Part shown: in pieces, positions 1 to 5,005 of the stretch
How positions within the stretch are numbered: the first letter of the stretch is position 1
Layout: each line of letters begins with the position of its first letter
Origin: Planctomycetota bacterium
Lineage (GTDB): Bacteria; Planctomycetota; Phycisphaerae; UBA1845; UTPLA1
NCBI GenBank assembly: GCA_027295245.1
Contig: JAPULF010000063.1
Coordinates: 1 to 5,351, forward strand
Direction of reading: 5' to 3'
DNA: 5,351 nt
Notes under the pieces: generated by a model
The model's database searches: none
Seen by the model: the letters and a program-made list of their open reading frames with translations, nothing else
What the model was told of the DNA's origin: nothing
Program-made: the position numbers and the translations under genes

Positions 1-648
1 GTTGAGTCCCTGGTAGCTCGGTGGAATCGCGACGCGAAACGCGGCCCGGGTCGGCCCCGAAAACGGATCCACCCCGATGGGCGGCTCGAAGATCGAAACG
101 AATTGAACGGGTAGGCTGCCGATGAAATCCTCACCGAAGAAATCCTCAATAAAGATATCGAAAAGCGTCGGTCCGGGAGGCCCGTCCTGACCGTCGGCGC
201 CATTTTGTCCGTTCTGCCCGTCGGCGCCGTCTTGTCCATCGGCACCATTTTGTCCGTTTTGCCCGTCGGCGCCATCTTGTCCGTCGGCGCCACTCTGTCC
301 GTCTTGCCCGTCCTGGCCGGCCGCTCCTGGATCGCCTTGTCCACCCGAGTCGCCTTGGGGGCCTTGCGGGCCGGGGCTGCCCGGTACGCTGGAACCGGCG
401 GGACCCTGGACTCCCGGAGGTCCGGGGGCCCCCGGGGGGCCAGCCTGCCCGCCGCCTCCTCCGAACAAGATGGCGGCTGCGAGCGTGCCGGCGTCGCCGA
501 TTCCGCTGGTGAGTGCGTTGATGCCGAAGCCGAACAAGTCGCGCTGGTAGTCCGCGAGCGCGAGAAACCCGGCGTCACCGCAACCTGGGGTAAAGACAAG
601 CGCCAAAGTTACAATCGATGCCTTAGCAGTGCGTTGCAACGATTTCAT
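1..648 (-). CDS. Collagen-like (Gly-X-Y repeat) putative lipoprotein, 3' end outside window
   Basis: Minus-strand reading frame open for 216 codons from ATG 648 to the left edge, so the C-terminus is missing. The start follows GGAGAA (660-655) at 6 nt. Residues 1-23 look like an export signal: basic MKSLQRTAK, a hydrophobic stretch SIVTLALVF, then TPGC, an imperfect lipobox with Cys23 as possible lipidation site. A hydrophobic patch and Gly run (about 55-67) lead into about 31 Gly-X-Y triplets (67-161), broken once at GSSVP (85-89). The first half is Pro-rich (GPP, GAP, GPQ). From about residue 111 it is almost Pro-free, with QDG, ADG and QNG triplets, including a 15-residue unit repeated twice. 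An acidic, aromatic domain starts at 162 (LFDIFIEDFFGEDF). By family analogy it would trimerise as a stalk on the cell surface; the ligand or role is unknown. The collagen call is firm; lipidation is inferred. Confidence 0.88.
   Translation of the reverse strand, partial: MKSLQRTAKASIVTLALVFTPGCGDAGFLALADYQRDLFGFGINALTSGIGDAGTLAAAILFGGGGGQAGPPGAPGPPGVQGPAGSSVPGSPGPQGPQGDSGGQGDPGAAGQDGQDGQSGADGQDGADGQNGQNGADGQDGADGQNGQNGADGQDGPPGPTLFDIFIEDFFGEDFIGSLPVQFVSIFEPPIGVDPFSGPTRAAFRVAIPPSYQGLN
202..291 (-). repeat. Two tandem 45-bp units inside the collagen-like region
   Basis: Copies at 291-247 and 246-202 (minus) each encode GADGQDGADGQNGQN. The proteins are identical while the DNA differs at a few third positions (GGC/GGT, GAC/GAT, GAT/GAC, CAA/CAG, AAC kept). 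A partial third copy (GADGQDG) follows at 201-181. The repeat keeps the Gly-X-Y register, so gain or loss of a unit would change stalk length without a frameshift. Confidence 0.9.
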
Positions 649-654
649 GTGCAG

Positions 655-660
655 TTCTCC
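655..660 (-). promoter_or_regulatory. Ribosome binding site of the collagen-like gene
   Basis: GGAGAA on the minus strand, 6 nt before ATG 648. It fixes the start of the collagen-like gene, and the export signal follows directly. Confidence 0.8.
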
Positions 661-702
661 TATGCAACAGAGCACACAACCGGATGTTTCGAGTTTGCAA
701 TT

Positions 703-711
703 CCCCCCCCC
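703..711. repeat. Homopolymer of nine C (nine G in the collagen leader)
   Basis: Nine consecutive C on the plus strand, read as nine G in the predicted 5' leader of the collagen-like gene, about 55 nt before its ATG. It is the longest single-base run I noticed in the window. Runs of this kind can slip during replication; an effect on expression is only a possibility here. Confidence 0.9.
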
Positions 712-720
712 GGTGCGATG

Positions 721-738
721 CGCAAGCGTGCGCTTGCG
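721..738. promoter_or_regulatory. Perfect palindrome at the predicted transcript start of the collagen gene
   Basis: CGCAAGCG-TG-CGCTTGCG: two 8-bp arms separated by 2 bp. It begins about 7 nt downstream of the transcription start expected from the minus-strand promoter at 751-779. It could be an operator for a dimeric repressor or, in RNA, a 7-bp hairpin with a 4-nt loop at the 5' end of the message. It is not followed by a T run on either strand, so it is not a typical terminator. Confidence 0.6.
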
Positions 739-750
739 TGATGCCTGCGA

Positions 751-779
751 ATTCTATGTGTCAATAAGACTCGGGTCAA
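751..779 (-). promoter_or_regulatory. Sigma70-type promoter for the collagen-like gene
   Basis: On the minus strand, TTGACC (779-774), a 17-bp spacer, then TAGAAT (756-751). Each hexamer matches consensus at 5 of 6. A perfect TTGACA (766-761) also lies inside the spacer, but its matching -10 position (CATCAC) is poor. The expected start near 744 gives a leader of about 95 nt. Confidence 0.6.
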
Positions 780-818
780 TCGTCTCTTATAACACGAAGC
801 ACCGTTTCGGGCACGCGG

Positions 819-844
819 ATCGGGATTGCTCGGCGCGTCCCGAT
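819..844. promoter_or_regulatory. Inverted repeat between the divergent promoters, candidate regulator site
   Basis: ATCGGGA (819-825) and TCCCGAT (838-844) are perfect 7-bp arms with a 12-nt spacer, so arm centres are 19 bp apart, close to two helical turns. The site lies between the two predicted promoters, about 30 bp upstream of the plus-strand -35 box. This suits a dimeric regulator acting on one or both genes. No protein can be assigned from this window. Confidence 0.4.
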
Positions 845-873
845 AATGTCGGCGGTCGTATGAGCCATATTTC

Positions 874-903
874 TTGACGTCTGGAAGTCGGGATGACTAT
901 GAT
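874..903 (+). promoter_or_regulatory. Sigma70-type promoter for the PEP-CTERM gene
   Basis: TTGACG (874-879), an 18-bp spacer, then TATGAT (898-903), each hexamer 5 of 6 to consensus. The expected start near 910 gives a leader of about 97 nt before ATG 1007. Confidence 0.6.
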
Positions 904-992
904 GGTTCGCGGAGTGAGGGATTCTATCGCATCGGTTGTCCAATTCGACCGAACTGTCAACCCTCCAAAATGATACACGTGTGGCGGATGCG

Positions 993-998
993 AGGGGG
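993..998 (+). promoter_or_regulatory. Ribosome binding site deciding the PEP-CTERM start
   Basis: AGGGGG ends 8 nt before ATG 1007. It overlaps the in-frame GTG at 998, which would have no ribosome site of its own, so ATG 1007 is preferred. Confidence 0.65.
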
Positions 999-1006
999 TG
1001 TCATCC

Positions 1007-1867
1007 ATGCAATCAACACGAGGCTGCATAGCCTGCGCTACTGCGATGATCGGACTTGCCGGGTTCACTGCCCCGTCAAGTGCGGGGACGCTGTATGGAA
1101 TCGGGACGGGCCCGGACATGCTGTATCTGATTGACCCGGTGTCGGGCGTTTTTACGGATGTCGGGCCGGTGGCGCTCAGCGATCCCGATACGGAGTTTGC
1201 CATTGGGGGGCTGGAGTTCGGACCGGACGGAACGCTGTACGGCTTTACGCTGAAGTCTCAATCCCGGCTCTACGCAATCGAACCGAAGGATGCGTTTGCG
1301 TTGGACATCGGGCCCATCGGTCTGACCACGTTCGAGGGGTCTTTGGTGTTCGATTTCGAAAATGAGATCATGTACGGCGTGAACGGCGTGATCGACGGAT
1401 TGACGTCTTTGATGACGATTGATCTCGACACGGGGCAGGCGACCGCGATCGGAATCATCGGCGACTCGCCGCACGACTTCAACGGTCTCGCCATGGGAGA
1501 GGACGGTCTTCTGTATGGAATCGATCGGGTAACCAATGCCCTGTGGAGAATCGACACAGTGCCCAACGGTCCGGGCACGATGCTGGTGGGCGAGCTGGGC
1601 CCCAATGTGACGCTGGGTGCATTCGGCGGCATGGCGGTCGATTTAGATTCCGGCACGGTTTATGGCTACGATGGCCCCAGCCATATGCTCTTCACAATCG
1701 ATCTGGCCACCGGCAATACGACGGTCATTCATCAACATGAATCCGGCCCCAGCATCACCGGGCTCGCATATATCCCCGAGCCCTCGACCTCGGCATTGTT
1801 GGCGCTTGCGGCCGCGTCGGCGACGCTTCGGCGACGCCGAGTGGTCGTGCCGGTTGACCTCCGCTGA
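1007..1867 (+). CDS. PEP-CTERM-anchored secreted protein with beta-propeller-like repeats
   Basis: A 286-residue protein from ATG 1007. Residues 1-26 form a signal peptide with likely cleavage after SSA. The body carries five repeats of 45-49 residues, each opening with an aromatic-Gly motif (LYG 29, LYG 77, MYG 122, LYG 169, VYG 218). Most then show a hydrophobic-I-D strand with a TG turn (LYLIDPVSG, LMTIDLDTG, LFTIDLATG) and a G-L/M-x-hydrophobic strand near DG or SG. This looks like a beta-propeller of the quinoprotein/DUF4394 style, although five blades plus edges would be a small propeller. The C-terminus has PEP at 257-259, a hydrophobic Ala/Leu helix and RRRR (275-278): a PEP-CTERM sorting tag, recognised by exosortase, followed by eight unusual extra residues. 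By family knowledge it is exported and processed at the envelope. The ligand is unknown. It is transcribed divergently from the collagen-like gene. Confidence 0.85.
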   Translation: MQSTRGCIACATAMIGLAGFTAPSSAGTLYGIGTGPDMLYLIDPVSGVFTDVGPVALSDPDTEFAIGGLEFGPDGTLYGFTLKSQSRLYAIEPKDAFALDIGPIGLTTFEGSLVFDFENEIMYGVNGVIDGLTSLMTIDLDTGQATAIGIIGDSPHDFNGLAMGEDGLLYGIDRVTNALWRIDTVPNGPGTMLVGELGPNVTLGAFGGMAVDLDSGTVYGYDGPSHMLFTIDLATGNTTVIHQHESGPSITGLAYIPEPSTSALLALAAASATLRRRRVVVPVDLR

Positions 1868-1911
1868 GACCCAAAACGATTTGCAACGCCCCATTTCTCT
1901 GACCGGCGACG

Positions 1912-1944
1912 ATCGGCCGCTTTGATTCCGCGGTTGCAGCCGAT
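1912..1944 (+). promoter_or_regulatory. Possible hairpin just before the CxxCH protein start
   Basis: ATCGGC (1912-1917) pairs with GCCGAT (1939-1944), extended inside by CGC (1918-1920) with GCG (1930-1932) across a 6-nt bulge. It ends 3 nt before ATG 1948, a start without a clear Shine-Dalgarno. It could limit translation, or be chance pairing in GC-rich DNA. There is no U tract, so a terminator for the PEP-CTERM gene is not supported. Confidence 0.25.
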
Positions 1945-1947
1945 AAG

Positions 1948-2772
1948 ATGGGAACGATGTGCAAAGCGTTCGTGCTGGTCGTAATTGCCTTGGTCTTCGC
2001 GATTCCATCGCGGGCCTGCGCAAAGGAAAAGCACTTCGAGCAGGTTCGGGCGTTCTTGATCAGCAAGGCGGCCCGTTGTACGTCTTGTCATATCGCGGCC
2101 CAATCCGGGAAGTTGAATGCCTACGGTGAACGGATTGCGGGGCTTCCGAACGATGATCCTCTCGCCGATCGGATCGCGGCGCTCGAGAGCGAACCGTCGG
2201 GCATGGCCGATGCACAAGAAAGGCGCCGGGCCGAGAAGAACAGGGACGTCGACGGGGACGGGGTTTTGAACTGGATTGAGATTCTGGCGGATACCAATCC
2301 GGCCGATAAGGACGACAAACCCACCGTCGACAGAGTGAAGCACATCGAGGCGGTTATCAGTTGCAAGCTGTGCCACCGGGCGACGAACTTGCCGGGGGAA
2401 GGGTTGGCGGCCAATCCGCACAACGAGTTCGGCGAGTTGCTTTCCACGACCTACGTGAAGCGTTCGGGAAGGAAGAATCCGAGGGGTCCTGATGCTGAGC
2501 GGGCCGCGGCCGAACGGACTCAGATTCTCACGCGGCTTTCCCTGGTTCGAAAGAATCGGCCCAAAAAGAGCAAGGCCACGTATTGGCAGAAGATCCGGCT
2601 GCTCCACGGGCCGGCCGATCCGGATGACAATCCGAGCCGGGAGGAGCTGAGATCCTTCAAGAAACAGATCAAGCGCCAAAAGGGCCGCAGCAAGCGGGAT
2701 CCGAACCTTGGTCTCAGCGCCGATGCTCACAAGCCGGACGGGTTTTTCCTGGATGCCGCCAAGCTTGACTAG
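1948..2772 (+). CDS. Exported protein with two CxxCH motifs and an EF-hand loop, putative dihaem cytochrome-like
   Basis: A 274-residue protein. A signal peptide spans residues 1-25 (core AFVLVVIALVFAI, likely cleavage after ACA). CxxCH motifs lie at 44-48 (CTSCH) and 139-143 (CKLCH), the signature for covalent haem c. Each is followed by an N-x-[YF]-G-E motif (57-61 and 159-163), which suggests a duplicated module. Between them, residues 100-111 (DVDGDGVLNWIE) match a full 12-residue EF-hand loop, with D100, D102, D104, G105, L107 and E111; TNP and acidic residues follow, as in dockerin or thrombospondin-3 calcium repeats. The last 85 or so residues are basic and unrecognised. Start is 1948 or ATG 1957, since a stop at 1900 closes the frame and no other start codon lies between; neither has a good ribosome site. 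It acts outside the cytoplasm. Electron transfer is inferred from motifs only; distal haem ligands are not identifiable. Confidence 0.78.
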   Translation: MGTMCKAFVLVVIALVFAIPSRACAKEKHFEQVRAFLISKAARCTSCHIAAQSGKLNAYGERIAGLPNDDPLADRIAALESEPSGMADAQERRRAEKNRDVDGDGVLNWIEILADTNPADKDDKPTVDRVKHIEAVISCKLCHRATNLPGEGLAANPHNEFGELLSTTYVKRSGRKNPRGPDAERAAAERTQILTRLSLVRKNRPKKSKATYWQKIRLLHGPADPDDNPSREELRSFKKQIKRQKGRSKRDPNLGLSADAHKPDGFFLDAAKLD

Positions 2773-2782
2773 CAGGCCGTGT

Positions 2783-2825
2783 CACGGGGCGAGAGGCACC
2801 TTGCGCATCCGTGTTTTCGTTTTTT
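2783..2825 (+). terminator. Likely intrinsic terminator after the CxxCH protein gene
   Basis: Starting 11 nt after the stop, CACGG (2783-2787) pairs with CCGTG (2809-2813) and GCGAG (2789-2793) pairs with CTTGC (2800-2804, one G-U), with a 6-nt loop and a small internal loop. The stem runs straight into TTTTCGTTTTTT (2814-2825). The T run is interrupted and the stem imperfect, but the placement is right. It also argues against starting der at the upstream GTG 2779. Confidence 0.55.
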
Positions 2826-2891
2826 ACAGGGCCGTCTTGCTCGGAGCCGGCGGCCTGTTGCCGCAGGCGCTTGGGCGGCCGCGGTTGGCTT

Positions 2892-2898
2892 GGAGAGG
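2892..2898 (+). promoter_or_regulatory. Ribosome binding site deciding the der TTG start
   Basis: GGAGAGG ends 6 nt before TTG 2905. No ATG or GTG lies in frame between here and the P-loop, and the family begins only a few residues before the conserved P-T-I-A-I-V-G strand, so this site picks TTG 2905. Confidence 0.75.
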
Positions 2899-2904
2899 TG
2901 GCAC

Positions 2905-4263
2905 TTGAGCGCGATTTTACTGCCGACCATTGCCATCGTCGGCCGGCCCAATGTCGGCAAGAGTTGCCTGCTGAACACGCTCGCGGGTCAGCGGATCAGC
3001 ATTGTCGATGACGTGCCGGGCGTTACCCGAGATCGCGTTTCCGCGGTTTGCCAATTCGACGAGAACTACTTCGAACTGATCGATACGGGCGGGTATGGGA
3101 TCGAGGACCACGACAATCTGACGGAGCACGTGGAGAATCAGCTCCGGCTGGCGATCGGTTCGGCCGACTTGATCCTCTTCGTGGTCGATATCGTTCAGGA
3201 CATCACGCCTCTGGACACCGAAGTCGCGCAATTGCTTCGGTCCGTCACGTCGCCGGTGCAACTGGTCGCGAACAAGGCGGACGGCGAAATCCATCGGGCC
3301 CTCGGGGGCGCTTTTGCGGCATTGGGGTTCGGCGAGCCGATTTGCGTTTCGGCGCTGCACGGGCACGGTCGCCGGGAGTTGTGCGAGCGGATCATCGAAC
3401 TCACGCGCGATCGTGCGGTAACGGAATCACCCGATCCGGTGATGAAGGTGGCGGTGGTGGGTCGCCGAAACGTCGGCAAGAGTTCGTTCATCAACGCGAT
3501 AGCGGGGCAAGAGCGGGTCATCGTCAGCGAAGTGCCCGGCACGACGCGCGACGCGATCGACGTTCGGTTCACGCTGAACGATCGCGAATTCGTGGCGATC
3601 GACACGGCCGGCGTTCGCAAGCCTCGGAAACAGAAGACCGACATCGAGTTTTACGGATATGCCCGGGCCCTGTCCGCGATCCGCAGGGCGGACGTCATTT
3701 TGTTCATGATAGATTCCACGCTGCCGATCGGCGAGGTGGACAAGAAGCTGGCGCGATACATCGTGGATGCCTTCAAGCCGGTCGTGATCGTGATCAACAA
3801 ATGGGATCTTGCGAAGGGCCGCTCGGATGCGGAGGCGTATGGCGACTACGTCGGCGCGATGTTGCAGGGTCTCTCGTTCGCCCCGCTGGCGTTTACGACG
3901 GCCACGGAGCAACGGAACATTCAATCCACGATCGATCTTGCCGGAAGTCTGTTCAAACAGGCACGGATGCGGGTCACGACGGGCATGCTGAACCGGGCCC
4001 TGGAGGATTCCCTGGCGCGACATCAGCCTCCGGCCGACCACCGCGGAGCGCAGCCGAAGATCTACTACGCGACGCAGATTTCGACGTGCCCGCCGACGAT
4101 CGTCTTTTTTGTGAACAACCCGGCGCTGATGCGAGAGCAGTACAAGCGATTCATGGCAAAGCGATTTCGCGAGACCTTGCCGTTCGAGGAGGTTCCGGTA
4201 CGATTTCTGTGGCGGGTTCGTCGCTCGCAAGACACGCCGCGCGGGCGTCGTACCCGAAAGTAG
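2905..4263 (+). CDS. der: Ribosome-assembly GTPase Der (EngA), tandem G domains
   Basis: A 452-residue protein from TTG 2905, a usual length for Der. The family binds 50S precursors and acts late in large-subunit maturation in the cytoplasm. GTPase domain 1 has G1 GRPNVGKSC (13-21), G2 PGVTRD (38-43), G3 DTGG (60-63), G4 NKAD (123-126) and G5 SAL (149-151). Domain 2 has GRRNVGKSS (186-194), PGTTRD (211-216), DTAG (233-236), NKWD (298-301) and a G5-like TTA (331-333). The C-terminal KH-like domain (about 350-440) contains PKIYYATQ and PPTIVFFVNN, then a basic tail ending RGRRTRK. Oddities: Cys21 where the first G1 motif usually has Thr or Ser, and Arg188 where the second usually has Pro; the Lys-Ser pair needed for phosphate and Mg is intact in both. 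A terminator precedes it, so it needs its own promoter, which I could not identify. The zinc-ribbon gene follows after 28 nt. Confidence 0.96.
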   Translation: MSAILLPTIAIVGRPNVGKSCLLNTLAGQRISIVDDVPGVTRDRVSAVCQFDENYFELIDTGGYGIEDHDNLTEHVENQLRLAIGSADLILFVVDIVQDITPLDTEVAQLLRSVTSPVQLVANKADGEIHRALGGAFAALGFGEPICVSALHGHGRRELCERIIELTRDRAVTESPDPVMKVAVVGRRNVGKSSFINAIAGQERVIVSEVPGTTRDAIDVRFTLNDREFVAIDTAGVRKPRKQKTDIEFYGYARALSAIRRADVILFMIDSTLPIGEVDKKLARYIVDAFKPVVIVINKWDLAKGRSDAEAYGDYVGAMLQGLSFAPLAFTTATEQRNIQSTIDLAGSLFKQARMRVTTGMLNRALEDSLARHQPPADHRGAQPKIYYATQISTCPPTIVFFVNNPALMREQYKRFMAKRFRETLPFEEVPVRFLWRVRRSQDTPRGRRTRK

Positions 4264-4291
4264 CCCGAAGTCGGCGCGGAGCCCCGGTACG

Positions 4292-4822
4292 ATGTCTATC
4301 GAGTTTCACTGCGAACATTGTGGCAAGCTGGTCAATTCACCGCCCACCACGGGCGGCAAACGTGCAAAGTGCCCATTTTGCCAAATCATGTGCTATGTGC
4401 CGATGGCGCCCGAAGAAATCGAGGAGGTGCCGCTCGTCCCGCTGGACGAGATGGAGGAGCGTCGCAGAAAGGAAGCCCTGCGAGAGTCGGCGGCATTGCA
4501 ACAGCGTTTGTCGCGAGAACGGCCGCGAGGTTCGGATCGGCGCGGGACGGGAACCGGGGCGGCCCGGACGGCATCGGGATACGATTCCTCGGGGCCGTCG
4601 CCTGTGGCGGTTAAGAGTCTGGTGGTCGCATTCGTGGAGTCGATGGCGGCGGGTCAGCTTGATCGCGCGGACCAAATCGTGGTGCAGTTGAAGCCGGTAT
4701 CGGATCAAGTGAATCGCATTATCGCGGAGGTGGCGTCCGATCAGCTCGCGACGGCCGAGATGCCCGCGGTGCCACGACCGGTATTGATGGGATTCCTGAA
4801 GCAACTAGGTAGCAGGCTGTAG
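4292..4822 (+). CDS. Small zinc-ribbon protein of planctomycete type, function unknown
   Basis: A 176-residue protein; ATG 4292 is preceded by GGAG (4278-4281) at 10 nt. Residues 3-37 form a zinc ribbon with CEHC (7-10) and CPFC (27-30), spacing C-x2-C-x16-C-x2-C, with GGK before the second knuckle and a YVP strand after it. An acidic stretch (40-55, PEEIEEVPL) is followed by a charged Glu/Arg/Gln-rich segment (about 52-78) that may be helical or coiled, then a Gly/Ser/Arg-rich linker (79-105). The last 70 residues are probably helical (VKSLVVAFVESMAAG, LDRADQIVVQLKPVSDQVNRI) and unrecognised. There is no signal peptide, so it is cytoplasmic. The ribbon could bind nucleic acid or protein; which one is not visible. 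It lies 28 nt after der and is probably co-transcribed with it, hinting at, but not proving, a link to translation or ribosome biology. Confidence 0.85.
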   Translation: MSIEFHCEHCGKLVNSPPTTGGKRAKCPFCQIMCYVPMAPEEIEEVPLVPLDEMEERRRKEALRESAALQQRLSRERPRGSDRRGTGTGAARTASGYDSSGPSPVAVKSLVVAFVESMAAGQLDRADQIVVQLKPVSDQVNRIIAEVASDQLATAEMPAVPRPVLMGFLKQLGSRL

Positions 4823-4864
4823 TTTCGGTCGGTGGCGGCGTGGTGCGTCGAGAGCGGTGATTTT

Positions 4865-4887
4865 CGGCCACTTGGAGCAAGCCGTTT
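4865..4887 (+). terminator. Weak candidate terminator hairpin after the zinc-ribbon gene
   Basis: CGG (4865-4867) pairs with CCG (4882-4884) and CTTG (4871-4874) with CAAG (4878-4881), with a 3-nt bulge and GAG loop, followed by only TTT then CTC. It is 42 nt after the stop. The short U tract makes this uncertain. Confidence 0.25.
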
Positions 4888-4938
4888 CTCGAATGGTGGA
4901 GCCTGTGCGTCGGGAGGGGAAAAATTCCTGCTCAGCCT

Positions 4939-4966
4939 TGGATCGTCGCGTTCCGGCGGTATGATC
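4939..4966 (+). promoter_or_regulatory. Candidate promoter for the protein kinase gene
   Basis: TATGAT (4961-4966, 5 of 6 to the -10 consensus) with TTGGAT (4939-4944, 3 of 6) at a 16-bp spacer. The expected start near 4973 gives a leader of about 33 nt. The -35 box is poor, so an activator or another sigma factor may be involved if it is real. Confidence 0.4.
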
Positions 4967-5005
4967 AAACAGGGTGGGAAATCCGGGTCGCAAAAGGGAG
5001 CCGTA

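Larger units (their letters stand above)
649..1006. other. Divergent intergenic control region, no gene
   Basis: This 358-bp stretch separates two head-to-head genes. It holds a promoter for each side, a palindrome and C run in the collagen leader, and an inverted repeat between the promoters (each listed separately). Short open frames crossing it on both strands lack ribosome sites and recognisable protein content, so I see no gene here. Confidence 0.75.

Noticed and set aside
202..291. Tandem 45-bp repeats as a CRISPR array or regulatory satellite
   Set aside because: There are no unique spacers, and the period encodes whole Gly-X-Y triplets in the collagen-like gene.
205..741. 178-codon plus-strand frame with a regular SVLPVGA repeat
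   Set aside because: The regularity is the complement of the Gly-X-Y codons of the collagen-like gene, and the frame lacks its own start signals.
998..1006. GTG 998 as the PEP-CTERM start
   Set aside because: It overlaps the AGGGGG ribosome site, which is correctly spaced for ATG 1007.
874..1134. 86-codon plus-strand frame at the PEP-CTERM promoter
   Set aside because: It begins inside the predicted -35 box and overlaps the PEP-CTERM gene in another frame, with no recognisable protein.
1732..2730. 332-codon minus-strand open frame
   Set aside because: It is antisense to the CxxCH protein and the end of the PEP-CTERM gene. The sense frames have signal peptides and motifs; this one has only Arg/Pro/Leu-rich sequence.
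2779..2904. Upstream GTG 2779 as the der start
   Set aside because: It would add 42 residues with no family counterpart, lies inside the terminator hairpin region, and has no ribosome site; TTG 2905 has GGAGAGG at the right distance.
3048..4691. 547-codon plus-strand open frame across der and the zinc-ribbon gene
   Set aside because: It is a shadow frame of GC-rich coding DNA: Arg/Gly/His/Ser-rich translation, no domain, no ribosome site, and it overlaps Der, whose frame has all G motifs intact.
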